Below are positions 1-9,808 of a stretch of DNA of 64,000 bases, piece after piece. Each line of letters starts with the position of its first letter. Within the stretch, counting starts at the first letter, position 1. The notes under the pieces are model-generated. The model searched no databases. It was given only the letters and a program-made list of their open reading frames with translations, and had not been told where the DNA came from. Origin of the DNA: Zafaria cholistanensis (GTDB lineage Bacteria > Actinomycetota > Actinomycetes > Actinomycetales > Micrococcaceae); the NCBI RefSeq assembly GCF_008580665.1, contig NZ_BKDJ01000002.1, positions 62,001 to 126,000 of the forward strand, in the 5' to 3' direction. Made by a program: the position numbers and the translations under genes.

Positions 1-101
1 CGGGCATCGCCGGCAGCGAATACGCGGTCCTGGACGGCGGAACCGTCGTCGGACTGCTTTTCCAGGGGACGGTCGTCGACGCCGTCACCAAGCGCCGCTG
101 A
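1..101 (+). CDS. C-terminal fragment, probable M50 (site-2) protease with CBS domain
   Basis: Only the last 32 codons are inside the window; the reading frame begins at base 3 and ends with TGA. The tail (GSEYAVLDGGTVVGLLFQ) has the pattern of the last beta-alpha unit of a CBS domain. A CBS-containing site-2 protease is often found just upstream of trmI in Arthrobacter-type genomes, which together with the tail suggests this identity. The catalytic part lies outside the window, so the call is an inference from a short fragment and the neighbourhood. Confidence 0.45.
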   Translation, partial: GIAGSEYAVLDGGTVVGLLFQGTVVDAVTKRR

Positions 102-151
102 CGCCCCCCGCACCGCCCCCACTTCCACCTTTCGCAGAACCACCGACCGGA

Positions 152-1273
152 ATGAGCCCCAGCATGACACAGAGCCCGAACCCCTCCACCGCCCCGCACG
201 GAGCCGACGTCCGCCGCGGTCCGTTCCGCGCCGGCGACCGGGTCCAGCTCACCGACCAGAAGCGCCGCATCAACACGATTACCCTCACCCCCGGCGGGTC
301 CTTCCACACGCACAAGGGCGTACTGGCGCACGATTCCCTGATCGGGCAGCCCGAGGGCGTGGTGGTGGAGAACACCACGGGACACCGCTACCAGGCGCTG
401 CGCCCGCTGCTGAAGGACTTTGTGCTCTCCATGCCCCGCGGTGCCGCCGTCGTCTATCCCAAGGACGCCGCGCAGATCGTCACCATGGGCGACATCTACC
501 CCGGGGCCCGCGTGGTCGAGGCCGGCGTCGGCTCCGGGGCCCTCTCCATCTCCCTGCTGCGCGCCGTGGGCGAGCACGGCTACCTGCACAGCTACGAGCG
601 CCGCGAGGAGTTCGCGGACATCGCCCGCGGCAACGTCGAAACCATCTTCGGCGGCCCGCACCCGGCCTGGCAGATCAGCATCGGCGACTTCCAGGACGAG
701 GTCCTCAAGAAGGAGGAGCCCGGCTCCGTGGACCGGGTGGTGCTGGACATGCTGGCCCCGTGGGAGTGCGTGGACGCCGTGGCGACGGTGCTGGCCCCCG
801 GCGGCGTGTGGGTCAACTACGTCGCCACCGTCACCCAACTCTCCCGCACCGCCGAAGCCATCCGTGCCGACGGCCGCTTTACCGAGCCCGAGGCCTGGGA
901 GTCCATGGTGCGCGGCTGGCACCTGGATGGCCTGGCCGTGCGCCCGGACCACCGGATGGTCGCCCACACCGGGTTCCTGATGACCTGCCGCCGCCTGGCC
1001 GACGGGGCCGTGGGGATCCCCGGGCAGAAGCGGGTGAAGAACACCGAGTTCGCGCAGGAGGACCTCGACGCCTGGACGCAGGGACATGACGAGGAGGCGT
1101 GGCACGCCGCCGGACTGGGCGAGCGCGGGGTCTCCGACCGCAAGCTGCGCCGCGCCGCCAAAGACGCCGCCTCCACCGCCCAGCGCGGGGCCTTCCGTTC
1201 CGCCGATGCCGGCCAGTCCGTCACCGGGCAGGCGGCGGAGGCCGGGGAAGCGGAGGCCGGGCAGGAGCAGTAG
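152..1273 (+). CDS. trmI: tRNA (adenine(58)-N(1))-methyltransferase TrmI
   Basis: SAM-dependent enzyme that makes m1A58 in the T-loop of tRNAs, normally as a homotetramer. The 373-residue product has the family beta-rich N-domain (residues 25-95), then the SAM-binding motif VVEAGVGSGALS at 121-132, and LDMLAPWE further on as the catalytic-loop signature. The last ~60 residues are Ala/Glu-rich and low complexity, typical of actinobacterial versions. ATG at 152 and ATG at 164 are both possible starts; neither has a strong ribosome binding site. TrmI immediately upstream of mpa is the usual actinobacterial arrangement. Confidence 0.93.
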   Translation: MSPSMTQSPNPSTAPHGADVRRGPFRAGDRVQLTDQKRRINTITLTPGGSFHTHKGVLAHDSLIGQPEGVVVENTTGHRYQALRPLLKDFVLSMPRGAAVVYPKDAAQIVTMGDIYPGARVVEAGVGSGALSISLLRAVGEHGYLHSYERREEFADIARGNVETIFGGPHPAWQISIGDFQDEVLKKEEPGSVDRVVLDMLAPWECVDAVATVLAPGGVWVNYVATVTQLSRTAEAIRADGRFTEPEAWESMVRGWHLDGLAVRPDHRMVAHTGFLMTCRRLADGAVGIPGQKRVKNTEFAQEDLDAWTQGHDEEAWHAAGLGERGVSDRKLRRAAKDAASTAQRGAFRSADAGQSVTGQAAEAGEAEAGQEQ

Positions 1274-1592
1274 TCCCGGCCCTGCTTTTCCGCAGGGCGC
1301 ACGCGGGCCGGGCCTGGATTCGCCGGTCCCTGCCGTTCCGTCCCGCCCGTTACCCGCCGCCCGCCGCCCGCCGCGCGGCAGCGGGGCAGCGGGGCAGAAC
1401 GGGTCGGGAGGATGAGGTGCGGGCCCCGAGTGCAGGACGGGTGGTGACAGGTTCCGTCCCCCGGAACGGCCCCTGCCGCAGCCGCCGGCGGGGGAGAACC
1501 CGCCGCCCCTAGGGGTTGGTCCCGGCGCGCCGCTGACTAGGATGGAATGAAGACCGTCCGGTCGGGGCGGTGAGCGACGAAGGGACAGGGAC
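1274..1592. other. Intergenic region before the proteasome locus
   Basis: No gene is seen in these 319 bases. A small hairpin with 7-bp arms (GCCCTGC / GCAGGGC) and a T-rich loop at 1279-1298 directly follows the trmI stop and may terminate it. The rest is very GC-rich and repetitive until the promoter candidate at 1516-1543. Confidence 0.5.
1516..1543 (+). promoter_or_regulatory. Candidate promoter of mpa
   Basis: TTGGTC (1516-1521), 16 bases, then TAGGAT (1538-1543) fits a housekeeping sigma promoter. Transcription would start about 45 bases before the mpa ATG, and AGGGACAGGGAC supplies the ribosome binding site. Confidence 0.45.
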
Positions 1593-3383
1593 ATGCCGAC
1601 GGAGCACGGAGCGGGCGGCCCAGGCGTTCCGGAAGGAACCCCCAGGCCGACCGAACGCGAGTCACAACTGGAAAGCCGGCTTGGCGCCGCCGAACGCCAG
1701 GTCGCCGTGCTGCGGGACAAGGCGCGGAACCTGGACCGGCAGCTGGCCACGGCCGCGCAGAACAACAGCCGGCTGGTGGGGGTCCTCGAGCGCACCCGCG
1801 AGGAGATCCTCGCGCTCAAGGCCGCCTTGGAGAAGGACGGGGAAACCCCGTTCAGCTTCGGCACCGTCGTGGCGCCCAACCCGCGCGGCCAGGCCGAGGC
1901 CGGCCGCTCGATCGCCGCCGCGGCCGTGCAGAGCGCGGACATTGTCCAGGGCGGGCGCAAGCTGCGCGTGGCGGTCAGCCCGCTGCTGGACTTCGACGCG
2001 CTGGAGCCGGGCCAGGAGGTGCTGCTGAACGAGTCCCTCACGATCGTGGCGATCCTTGGCTTCGAGCGTGCCGGCGAACTGGTGGCCGTCAAGGAGGTCC
2101 TCGACGACGGGCGGGTGCTGGCCGTGGGCCGCGCCGATGACCAGAAGGTCATCAAGCTGGGCGGGGCACTGCTGCGCGAGACGGTGCGCGTCGGGGATTC
2201 CCTGGCCGTGGAGCCGAAGTCGGGGCTGGCAATCGAGCGCGTGCACCTGAGCGACATGCAGTCGCTGGTCCTGGAGGAGATCCCGGACATTGCCTACACG
2301 GACATCGGGGGCCTGGGACCGCAGATCGAACAGATCCGCGACGCCGTGGAGCTGCCGTTCCTGCACGCGGACCTCTACCGCGAACACGGCCTCAAGGCAC
2401 CCAAGGGCATCCTGCTCTACGGCCCCCCGGGTTGCGGCAAGACGCTTATCGCCAAGGCGGTGGCCCACTCGCTGGCCGAACGCACCGCGGAGCTGCGCGG
2501 GACGCCCACCGCGCGCAGCTACTTCCTGAACATCAAGGGCCCGGAGCTGCTGGACAAGTACGTGGGCGAAACCGAGCGCCACATCCGGCTGATCTTCGCC
2601 CGCGCCCGCGAAAAAGCCACCGGAGGCAACCCGGTGGTGGTGTTCTTCGACGAGATGGACTCGCTCTTCCGCACCCGCGGCACCGGCGTCTCCTCCGATG
2701 TCGAGACCACGATCGTGCCCCAGCTGCTCTCCGAGATCGACGGCGTGGAGCAGCTGGACAACGTGATCGTGATTGGCGCGTCCAACCGCGAGGACATGAT
2801 CGACCCGGCGATCCTGCGCCCGGGCCGCCTGGACGTGAAGATCAAGGTCAGGCGTCCCGACGCCGAGGGCGCGGCGGAGATCTTCGCCAAGTACCTGACC
2901 ACCGACCTGCCGCTGCACGCGGCCGACCTGGCCGAGCACGGAGGCGATGCCGCCGCCACCGTGGAGGACATGATCCGGCGCACCGTCGAATCCATGTACG
3001 CCACCGGCAAGGAAAACGAGTTCCTGGAAGTCACCTACGCCAACGGCGAGACCGAGGTGCTCTACTTCAAGGACTTCAACTCCGGGGCCGTGATCCGCAA
3101 CGTCGTGGACCGGGCCAAGAAATCGGCGATTAAGGCGTTCCTGCGCTCCGGCGAGCGCGGCCTGCGCATGGAGCACCTGCTGGAGGCGGTGGCCGAGGAG
3201 TTCCGCGAGCACGAGGACATGCCCAACACCACGAATCCGGACGACTGGGCGCGCATCTCCGGCAAGAAGGGGGAGCGGATCACCTACATCCGCACGATCG
3301 TGCAGGACAAGGACGGCACCGACGCCGGACGCAGCCTGGAGGCCGAGAACCCCCGCCCCTACTCGACGGGACAGTACCTGTGA
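1593..3383 (+). CDS. mpa: Proteasome-associated AAA ATPase Mpa (ARC)
   Basis: Hexameric ring ATPase that binds Pup through its N-terminal coiled coils, unfolds the tagged protein and passes it into the 20S proteasome. In this 596-residue product the coiled-coil segment is at about 20-80, followed by tandem OB domains and one AAA domain: Walker A GPPGCGKT at 277-284, Walker B VVFFDEMD with D353/E354. The protein ends in GQYL, the C-terminal tail that docks into pockets of the PrcA ring. The length is normal. The ATG is preceded by a purine-rich site. The stop codon overlaps the GTG of dop, so the two are translationally coupled. Confidence 0.97.
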   Translation: MPTEHGAGGPGVPEGTPRPTERESQLESRLGAAERQVAVLRDKARNLDRQLATAAQNNSRLVGVLERTREEILALKAALEKDGETPFSFGTVVAPNPRGQAEAGRSIAAAAVQSADIVQGGRKLRVAVSPLLDFDALEPGQEVLLNESLTIVAILGFERAGELVAVKEVLDDGRVLAVGRADDQKVIKLGGALLRETVRVGDSLAVEPKSGLAIERVHLSDMQSLVLEEIPDIAYTDIGGLGPQIEQIRDAVELPFLHADLYREHGLKAPKGILLYGPPGCGKTLIAKAVAHSLAERTAELRGTPTARSYFLNIKGPELLDKYVGETERHIRLIFARAREKATGGNPVVVFFDEMDSLFRTRGTGVSSDVETTIVPQLLSEIDGVEQLDNVIVIGASNREDMIDPAILRPGRLDVKIKVRRPDAEGAAEIFAKYLTTDLPLHAADLAEHGGDAAATVEDMIRRTVESMYATGKENEFLEVTYANGETEVLYFKDFNSGAVIRNVVDRAKKSAIKAFLRSGERGLRMEHLLEAVAEEFREHEDMPNTTNPDDWARISGKKGERITYIRTIVQDKDGTDAGRSLEAENPRPYSTGQYL

Positions 3384-4978
3384 GCGTGCACCGGGTGATG
3401 GGGCTGGAGACGGAGTACGGCGTCCTGGCCCCGTCCCAGCCGGGTGCGAACTCGACCCTGCTCTCGGCCCAGGTGGTCAACGCCTACGCCGCCACCGTCC
3501 GGGCCGGCTACGGCCACCTGGCCGGGACCCGGTGGGACTATGCCGACGAGCATCCGCTCGACGACGCCCGCGGCTGGACGGTACCGCGCTCGGCTGCCGA
3601 CCCCAGCCAGCTCACCGACGAGCCGGCGGAACTCACCGCGGAGGAGATCGCCCTGGCCGGCGGGGACGCGCGGGCCGGGTCGACCCTGTATTCGGAGCGG
3701 GAGGCCGGCGGGCACGTGCTCATGAACATGGTGCTGGGCAATGGGGCGCGCCTGTACGTGGACCACGCCCACCCCGAGTACTCCTCCCCGGAGACGACCA
3801 ACCCCCTCGATGTGGTCCGCTGGGACCAGGCCGGGGACCTGGTGGTGCTGGCCGCGGCCCGGCGCATCGCCCAGACCCCCGGGTTCGCGGAGGTGCTGCT
3901 GTACAAGAACAACACCGACAACAAGGGCGTCAGCTATGGCGCCCACGAGAACTACCTCATGCCGCGCAAGACCAGCTTCGATGCGATTGTTGCCGGGCTG
4001 CTGCCGTTCTTTGCCACCCGGCAGGTCATCTGCGGGTCCGGGCGCGTGGGCCTGGGTTCGGCCGGGCACGGGCCCGGCTTCCAGGTCAGCCAGCGAGCCG
4101 ACTTCTTCGAGACGGAGGTGGGCCTGGAGACCACGATCCGCCGGCCGATGGTGAACACCCGCGACGAGCCGCACGCGGTGTGGGACAAGTACCGGCGCCT
4201 GCACGTCATCATCGGGGACGCCAACCTTGGCCAGGTCTCGACGTATCTGCGGGTCGGGACCACCGCGCTGGTGCTGTCCCTGATCGAGGCGGGCGAGGCG
4301 CCGGCGCTGCGGCTGCGCCACCCGGTGGCTGCCCTGCGGCAGGTCAGCCACGACCCGACGCTGCGCACCGCCGTCGAACTGGCCGACGGAAGGCGGATGA
4401 CCGCGCTGGACATCCAGGAGGCCTACCTGGTGGCGGCCCGCGCCCACTGCGAACGCTCGGGAGCCGGGGACGCCCAGACCCGCGACGTGCTGGAGCGCTG
4501 GCAGCGCACGATCGATACGCTGCGCACCGACGTCCTTGCGGCCGCCTCCACGGTGGACTGGGTGGCCAAGTACCGGTTGATGGAGCAGTACCGCGACCGG
4601 CACGGGCTGGGCTGGGACGATCCGCGCATCGCCCTGATGGACCTGCAGTGGGCGGACATCCGTCCGGAGAAGGGCCTCTACCACCGGCTGGCCGCGCGCG
4701 GGCTGGTGGAGACCCTGCTGCCGGCGGAGTCGGTCGCGGCGGCGGTGGCGGCCCCTCCGGAGGACACGCGCGCCTACTTCCGCGGGCGGTGCCTGACCGA
4801 TTTCCCGGAGGACGTCGTGGGCGCCAGCTGGGACGCGGTGATTTTCAGCGTTCCGGGCCGGGCCGGGCTGGAACGCGTGCAGACGCTGGAGCCCCTGCGC
4901 GGGACCCGTGCGCTGGTGGGCCCGCTGTTCGAGGCGGGCCTGGGGATTGCCGAGTTCGTGGATCAGGTCAGGTCCTGA
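3380..4978 (+). CDS. dop: Deamidase/depupylase Dop
   Basis: Carboxylate-amine-ligase-fold enzyme that deamidates the C-terminal Gln of Pup to Glu and also cleaves Pup off substrates. The N-terminus [13 protein letters not shown] is the ATP/Mg-binding signature shared with PafA. An insertion of about 60 residues follows it (the Dop loop, missing from PafA). The nucleophilic Asp is D128, in [13 protein letters not shown]. At 532 residues it is the normal length for Dop and longer than PafA. The GTG start overlaps the mpa stop (GTGA). A 97-base gap separates it from pup. Confidence 0.96.
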   Translation: MSVHRVMGLETEYGVLAPSQPGANSTLLSAQVVNAYAATVRAGYGHLAGTRWDYADEHPLDDARGWTVPRSAADPSQLTDEPAELTAEEIALAGGDARAGSTLYSEREAGGHVLMNMVLGNGARLYVDHAHPEYSSPETTNPLDVVRWDQAGDLVVLAAARRIAQTPGFAEVLLYKNNTDNKGVSYGAHENYLMPRKTSFDAIVAGLLPFFATRQVICGSGRVGLGSAGHGPGFQVSQRADFFETEVGLETTIRRPMVNTRDEPHAVWDKYRRLHVIIGDANLGQVSTYLRVGTTALVLSLIEAGEAPALRLRHPVAALRQVSHDPTLRTAVELADGRRMTALDIQEAYLVAARAHCERSGAGDAQTRDVLERWQRTIDTLRTDVLAAASTVDWVAKYRLMEQYRDRHGLGWDDPRIALMDLQWADIRPEKGLYHRLAARGLVETLLPAESVAAAVAAPPEDTRAYFRGRCLTDFPEDVVGASWDAVIFSVPGRAGLERVQTLEPLRGTRALVGPLFEAGLGIAEFVDQVRS

Positions 4979-5075
4979 CATTTCATGCCTGACAAGGGGC
5001 ACCGCAGCGCCAAGACAGTGACAAGATAGAGGCGGGAGGGCCGCACGGCCCGCCCGAAGAGAGCAGGAGGACGCC

Positions 5076-5276
5076 ATGGCCCAGGAACAGTTCAAAGCCC
5101 AGCCCGCCCAGGGCGCGCAGGAGGAGGAGACCGAAGCTGCCGTTTCCGCCGGTCCCTCCGCCGCGGCCCAGGAACAGGTCCAGGCAGTGGACGACCTGCT
5201 GGACGAGATCGACGGGGTGCTGGAGCGCAACGCCGAGGAGTTCGTTCGCGGCTTCGTCCAGAAGGGTGGCCAGTAA
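5076..5276 (+). CDS. pup: Prokaryotic ubiquitin-like protein Pup
   Basis: 66-residue, acidic, intrinsically disordered tag that is attached through its C-terminal Glu side chain to lysines of target proteins. The C-terminus is GGQ, so this is the Gln form that must be deamidated by Dop before PafA can use it. The helix that binds the Mpa coiled coil is the segment around [22 protein letters not shown] before the ATG is a strong ribosome binding site, in line with the high level expected for a tag. prcB starts two bases after its stop. Confidence 0.98.
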   Translation: MAQEQFKAQPAQGAQEEETEAAVSAGPSAAAQEQVQAVDDLLDEIDGVLERNAEEFVRGFVQKGGQ

Positions 5277-5278
5277 CG

Positions 5279-6064
5279 GTGGTGGAGTTGCCCGCGGGGC
5301 CGTCCTTCCTCGAATACCTGGTGCGCGAGCGTCCGGACCTGCTGCCGTCCGGGGCCCTTCCCGAAGGGGTCCCCGCCGGGGTCCCGCACGCGACCACGAT
5401 CGTGTCCCTGGCCTTCGAGGGCGGGGTGGTGGTGGCGGGTGACCGCCGCGCCACCATCGGCAACGTGATTGCCAGCCGCCACATCGAGAAGGTCTTCCCG
5501 ACCGACCGCTACTCGGTGGTGGGGATCGCCGGTTCCGCAGGCATCGCCATGGACATCGCCCGCCTCTTCCAGGTGGAGCTTGAGCACTACGAGAAGATCG
5601 AGGGCACGCTGCTGAGCCTGGACGGCAAGGCCAACCGGCTGGCGTCCATGGTGCGGGGCAACCTGGGCATGGCCATGCAGGGCATGGCCGCGGTGCCGCT
5701 GTTCGCCGGCTACGACGAACTGCGCGGGACCGGGCGCCTGTTCTCCTTCGACGTCACCGGCGGGCGCTACGAGGAACGGGAGCACCACAGCATCGGCTCC
5801 GGCTCCATGTTCGCGCGCGGGGCGCTCAAGAAGCTCTGGAAACCGGGGCTGGCCCGCGAAGACGGCGTGAGGGTGGCCGTGGAGGCGCTCTTCGACGCGG
5901 CCGACGACGACTCCGCCACCGGCGGGCCCGACCCGCTGCGCCAGTTGTGGCCGGTCGTGTACGCGGTCGACGCCGGCGGGGCCACGCGGGTGGATGACGG
6001 CGTGCTGGCGGAGATCTCCGCCGCGATCATCCGCCAGCGCTCCATCGCGGGACGGGAGGCCTAG
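5279..6064 (+). CDS. prcB: 20S proteasome beta subunit PrcB
   Basis: Catalytic subunit of the proteasome core. The 261-residue precursor has a 38-residue propeptide; autocleavage before T39 (PHA/TTIVSL) would expose the nucleophilic N-terminal threonine. Downstream, AGDRRAT and the MVRGNL and [11 protein letters not shown] segments are the conserved PrcB blocks. The GTG start lies two bases after the pup stop and the gene ends directly against the prcA ATG, so pup-prcB-prcA form one translational unit. Confidence 0.97.
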   Translation: MVELPAGPSFLEYLVRERPDLLPSGALPEGVPAGVPHATTIVSLAFEGGVVVAGDRRATIGNVIASRHIEKVFPTDRYSVVGIAGSAGIAMDIARLFQVELEHYEKIEGTLLSLDGKANRLASMVRGNLGMAMQGMAAVPLFAGYDELRGTGRLFSFDVTGGRYEEREHHSIGSGSMFARGALKKLWKPGLAREDGVRVAVEALFDAADDDSATGGPDPLRQLWPVVYAVDAGGATRVDDGVLAEISAAIIRQRSIAGREA

Positions 6065-6775
6065 ATGTCCGCACAGTTCTACGTTTCGCCCGAGCAGCTG
6101 ATGAAGGACCGGGCGGACTTCGCCCGCAAGGGCATCAGCCGGGGCCGGTCCGTGGTGGTGCTCAGCTGCCGCGACGGCATTGCCCTGGTCGCCGAGAACC
6201 CGTCCGGTTCGCTGCGCAAGATAGGGGAGCTGTACGACCGGATCGCGTTCGCGGCGGTCGGCAAATACAACGAGTTCGAATCGCTGCGCCAGGCCGGGGT
6301 GCGCTACGCCGACACCCGAGGCTACTCCTACGCCCGCGAGGACGTCACCGGGCGCGGCCTGGCCAGCGTCTACGCCCAGAGCCTCGGCGGGGTCTTCACG
6401 GCCGAGAGCAAGCCCTTCGAGGTGGAACTGGCGGTCGTGGAGGTCGGCGAGAGCCGGGTCTCGGACCACCTGTTCCGCCTCACCTTTGACGGATCCATCG
6501 CCGACGAGCCCGGCATGATCATCATGGGCGGCGACGCCGAGACCATCTCCGCCAGCCTGGCCGAGGCCTGGGGCGGGGCCGCAGGGGTGGAGCAGGGCTT
6601 CGGCGAGGCCATCCGGGCCGCGGCCGCGGCGCTGCCGGGCGTTCCCGAGGGGCCCGAGGGCGCGGCGATGCTGGAGGTGGCGGTCCTGGACCGCGACCCG
6701 CAGGCGCTGCGCGGGCAGCGGCGGTGCTTCCGCCGGCTGGACAAGAGCGAACTCGCCGTCATCCTGGCGGCCTGA
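6065..6775 (+). CDS. prcA: 20S proteasome alpha subunit PrcA
   Basis: Forms the outer rings that gate the proteasome and receive the Mpa C-terminal tails. The 236-residue product begins MSAQFYVSPEQLMKDRADFA, matching the gating N-terminus of actinobacterial alpha subunits, and continues with FARKGISRGRS and the alpha-subunit fold with no active-site threonine. There is no gap to prcB and 15 bases to pafA, whose ribosome binding site (AAGGGGGTAGG) lies in that space. Confidence 0.96.
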   Translation: MSAQFYVSPEQLMKDRADFARKGISRGRSVVVLSCRDGIALVAENPSGSLRKIGELYDRIAFAAVGKYNEFESLRQAGVRYADTRGYSYAREDVTGRGLASVYAQSLGGVFTAESKPFEVELAVVEVGESRVSDHLFRLTFDGSIADEPGMIIMGGDAETISASLAEAWGGAAGVEQGFGEAIRAAAAALPGVPEGPEGAAMLEVAVLDRDPQALRGQRRCFRRLDKSELAVILAA

Positions 6776-6790
6776 CCAAGGGGGTAGGAC

Positions 6791-8152
6791 GTGGACCGCA
6801 GGATCTTCGGCATTGAGACCGAGTACGGCGTCACCTACTCGGCTCCGGGCGGGCGCCCTGTTTCGCCCGAGGACGTGGCCCGGTACCTGTTCCGCAGGGT
6901 GGTCGCCTGGGGGCGCAGCTCCAACGTGTTCCTGACCAACGGATCGCGGCTGTACCTCGATGTCGGTTCCCACCCGGAGTACGCGACCGCCGAGTGCGAC
7001 GACGTCGCCCAGCTGATCGCGCACGACCGGGCCGGCGAACTGATCCTGAACGACCTGGTGACCAACGCCGAGGCCCGCATGCGCGAGGACGGGTACAGCG
7101 GGTCCATCTACCTGTTCAAGAACAACACGGACTCGGCGGGCAACTCCTACGGCTGCCACGAGAACTACCTGATCCCGCGCCGGCTCGAGTTCTCCCGGCT
7201 GGCCGAGATCCTGATCCCCTTCCTGGTCAGCCGCCAGCTCTTCAGCGGCGCCGGCAAGGTGGTCCCGGTGGACGGCGAGCACCGCTTTTCGTTCTCCCAG
7301 CGCGCGGACCACGTCTGGGAGGGGGTATCCTCGGCCACCACCCGGTCCCGGCCGATCATCAACACCCGCGACGAGCCGCACGCCGACGCCGAGCACTACC
7401 GGCGCCTGCATGTGATCGTGGGGGATTCGAACATGTCGGAGACCACCCAGCTGGTCAAGGTCGGCTCCACCGACCTGATGCTGCGCATGATCGAGGCCGG
7501 CACGATCATGGACGACTTCCGCCTGGAGAACCCGATCCGCAGCATCCGCGAAATCTCCCACGACCTCACCGGCCGGGCCCCGGTGCGCCTGGCCAGCGGG
7601 CGGGAGACGAGCGCGCTGGAGCTGCAGCGGCACTTCCTGGACAAGGCCACCGCTTTCGTGGACCGCGAGGGGGCCCACACCCCGCACGTGCCGCGGGTCC
7701 TGGACCTGTGGGGCCGGGCCCTGGACGCGGTGGGCTCGGGGGACCACTCCGGGATCGACACCGAGATTGACTGGGCCATCAAGCACAAGCTGATCGAGGG
7801 CTACCGGCAGCGCAGCGGGATGCGCCTGGATGCCCCGCGCATCGCCCAGCTGGACCTGACCTACCATGACATCTCGCCCACCCGGGGCCTGTTCAACGTG
7901 CTCCGCGCCCGCGGGCTGGCCGCTACCGTGGTCGGGGACGCCGACGTCGAGGCGGCGCGCACCGTACCGCCGCAGACCACCCGGGCCAAGCTGCGGGGGG
8001 ACTTCGTGCGCGCGGCCAAGGACGCCGGGCGGGACTTCACCGTCGATTGGGTCCACCTCAAGCTCAACGACCACGCCGGGCACACCATCCTGTGCAAGGA
8101 CCCGTTCGCGAATACGGACCCGCGCGTGGAGGAACTGATCTCCCTGATCTGA
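6791..8152 (+). CDS. pafA: Pup--protein ligase PafA
   Basis: ATP-dependent ligase that phosphorylates the C-terminal Glu of Pup and joins it to substrate lysines. The 453-residue protein starts with the nucleotide-binding motif FGIETEYGV and carries the acidic catalytic motif [14 protein letters not shown] with D57 as the likely catalytic Asp. It lacks the insertion loop present in Dop, which separates the two paralogues. The start is GTG with a good Shine-Dalgarno sequence 5 bases before it. It is the last gene of the tight mpa-to-pafA cluster; a 110-base gap follows. Confidence 0.96.
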   Translation: MDRRIFGIETEYGVTYSAPGGRPVSPEDVARYLFRRVVAWGRSSNVFLTNGSRLYLDVGSHPEYATAECDDVAQLIAHDRAGELILNDLVTNAEARMREDGYSGSIYLFKNNTDSAGNSYGCHENYLIPRRLEFSRLAEILIPFLVSRQLFSGAGKVVPVDGEHRFSFSQRADHVWEGVSSATTRSRPIINTRDEPHADAEHYRRLHVIVGDSNMSETTQLVKVGSTDLMLRMIEAGTIMDDFRLENPIRSIREISHDLTGRAPVRLASGRETSALELQRHFLDKATAFVDREGAHTPHVPRVLDLWGRALDAVGSGDHSGIDTEIDWAIKHKLIEGYRQRSGMRLDAPRIAQLDLTYHDISPTRGLFNVLRARGLAATVVGDADVEAARTVPPQTTRAKLRGDFVRAAKDAGRDFTVDWVHLKLNDHAGHTILCKDPFANTDPRVEELISLI

Positions 8153-8262
8153 CGCCTTTTTTCCGCAAGGCTTGGCGATCTCACAGTCAGACCCCCTAGG
8201 CTGGGTGTGGTCCGGCGCCAGCGTGCCCGGACCACACCCGGCCGTCCGACGAAAGTGAACAC

Positions 8263-9249
8263 GTGCGCAAGCTCTTGGCCCTACTCCTCGCCTCCGCGAT
8301 GCTTCTGCTCGCCGGCTGCAGCGCCTCCGGCGGCAAATCGGTCGGGGACGCGGCCCCGCTGGCCTCTGTGAAGATCACCCCCGCCGACAACGACACCACC
8401 GCCCCCGCGGTCACCTTCGACACCCCCCTGACGGCAACGGCCCCCGGAGCGAAGGTGGTCATCGAGGGCGACGGCGCCGAGATCGCCGCCGGACAGAACG
8501 TCACCTACAAGCTCGCCGGCTACAAGGCCAGCGACGGCACCGTCCTGGGCGACACCTTCGGCGCCGGCGACCAGACGCTCTCGCTCGTGGACGAGCTGAA
8601 GGAAGCGGACCCGGAGATCTACGGGATCCTGGTCGGCTCCACCGTGGGCTCCTGGATCGCCTACGTGCGTCCCTCCACCGAGGGGGCCGCCACCGAAAGC
8701 GAAGCCCCCGAAGGCGGCTCCGCCGAAAGCGAATCCGCCGCTCCGGCTACCGCGAGCGAGATCCTGATCCTGAAAGTCACCGGCGCCCAGGACGCCCCCC
8801 GCCTGCTGGGCCAGGACGAGGTCAAGCAGCTCGACGAGGCCGGAGCCCTGCCCGCCGTCAAGTTCGGCAAGGACGGCACCCCCACCATCTCCATCCCGGA
8901 GGGCAAGGAGCCGCCGAACGGGCTGGCCGTGAAGGTCCTGAAGGAGGGCGACGGCAAGGTCCTCGCCGCCGACTCGACCGTGACCGTCGACTACGTCGGG
9001 GTGCAGTGGGCCGACGGCCCCAACCACAAGGCCGGGGAGGCCTTCGACTCCAGCTACGAGACCGGCCAGCCGGCCACGTTCGGGCTGGGCCAGGTCATCG
9101 CCGGCTGGACGAAGGGCCTCACCGGCCAGAAGGTCGGCTCCACCGTCCTGCTGACCATCCCCGCCTCCATGGCCTACGGCGATGACGGCTCCAGCGGCGG
9201 CCCCACCGGCACGCTAGTGTTTGTGGTCGACATCAAGTCGGCCGAATAA
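8263..9249 (+). CDS. FKBP-type peptidyl-prolyl isomerase lipoprotein
   Basis: 328 residues from a GTG start. The signal sequence ends in the lipobox LLAGC with C19 as the lipidated residue, so the protein is anchored outside the cell membrane. Residues 220-328 form a complete FKBP domain (VDYVGVQW, AFDSSYETG, VIAGWTKGLTGQKVGS, PASMAYGDDG). Residues about 50-165 resemble a second, degenerate FKBP unit (VIEGDGAEIAAGQNVTYKLAGY), and the two are joined by a Glu/Ser/Ala-rich linker. A likely role is folding of exported proteins. The paired FKBP genes between pafA and pafBC are a regular feature of actinobacterial proteasome loci. Confidence 0.88.
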   Translation: MRKLLALLLASAMLLLAGCSASGGKSVGDAAPLASVKITPADNDTTAPAVTFDTPLTATAPGAKVVIEGDGAEIAAGQNVTYKLAGYKASDGTVLGDTFGAGDQTLSLVDELKEADPEIYGILVGSTVGSWIAYVRPSTEGAATESEAPEGGSAESESAAPATASEILILKVTGAQDAPRLLGQDEVKQLDEAGALPAVKFGKDGTPTISIPEGKEPPNGLAVKVLKEGDGKVLAADSTVTVDYVGVQWADGPNHKAGEAFDSSYETGQPATFGLGQVIAGWTKGLTGQKVGSTVLLTIPASMAYGDDGSSGGPTGTLVFVVDIKSAE

Positions 9250-9266
9250 CCACAGGAAAGGACCCC

Positions 9267-9662
9267 ATGTCTTTCGGTAAGCGCGAATACGACCGCACCA
9301 AGCCCGAGATCGAGTTCCCCGGCGATACCCCGCCGAGCGAGCTCGTCGTCGAGGACCTGATTGTCGGCGACGGCGCCGAGGCCGTCCCCGGCAGCACCGT
9401 TTCCACCCACTACGTCGGCGTCGCCTGGTCCACCGGCGAGGAGTTCGACTCCTCGTGGGGCCGCGGCGCGCCGCTGGACTTCCGGGTGGGCGTCGGACAG
9501 GTCATCCAGGGCTGGGACCAGGGCCTGCTGGGCATGAAGGTCGGCGGCCGCCGCCGCCTCGAGATTCCCTCCCACCTGGCCTACGGCGACCGCGGGGCCG
9601 GCGCCCTGATCGGCCCGGGCGAGACCCTGATCTTCGTCGTGGACCTGGTCGGCGTCCGCTAG
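9267..9662 (+). CDS. Cytoplasmic FKBP-type peptidyl-prolyl isomerase
   Basis: 131 residues with no signal sequence: a single FKBP domain with THYVGVAW, EFDSSWGRG, VIQGWDQGLLGMKVGGRRRLEIP and LAYGDRGAG, covering most of the active-site aromatic residues of the FKBP family. It starts 17 bases after the lipoprotein FKBP with AGGAAAGGA as the ribosome binding site, so the two are probably co-transcribed. The cytoplasmic/extracytoplasmic pairing suggests one acts on each side of the membrane. Confidence 0.93.
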   Translation: MSFGKREYDRTKPEIEFPGDTPPSELVVEDLIVGDGAEAVPGSTVSTHYVGVAWSTGEEFDSSWGRGAPLDFRVGVGQVIQGWDQGLLGMKVGGRRRLEIPSHLAYGDRGAGALIGPGETLIFVVDLVGVR

Positions 9663-9714
9663 GACACCGGACAGGAAACCCGCCGGCCGGAGCACCTTGC
9701 GGCACGGCCAAGGC

Positions 9715-9756
9715 CCGGGCGGGCCGGATGCGCCAGCGCGCGTCCGGCCCGCCCGG
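9715..9756. terminator. Hairpin terminator after the FKBP genes
   Basis: Perfect 14-bp stem (9715-9728 with 9743-9756) and a GC-rich 14-base loop that can pair further. There is no U tract, as is common for actinobacterial terminators. Confidence 0.6.
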
Positions 9757-9795
9757 CGCATGAAGCCTTTCCCCGCCGGCGGACCCGGCGCGTAG

Positions 9796-9801
9796 TAACG
9801 T
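9796..9801 (+). promoter_or_regulatory. -10 element for a leaderless pafBC transcript
   Basis: TAACGT ends 7 bases before the GTG of pafBC and no Shine-Dalgarno sequence is present, so transcription probably begins at the start codon itself. Confidence 0.45.
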
Positions 9802-9808
9802 TGCCCCC

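Noticed and set aside
1662-3212. A 516-codon minus-strand frame over mpa
   Set aside because: Antisense shadow of the conserved mpa gene; no recognisable domain.
3359-8083. A 1574-codon open frame on the minus strand antisense to dop-pup-prcBA-pafA
   Set aside because: It is the mirror of well-conserved plus-strand genes in very GC-rich DNA; it has no family similarity and its composition (Gly, Arg, Val, Ala, His) is that of an antisense shadow.
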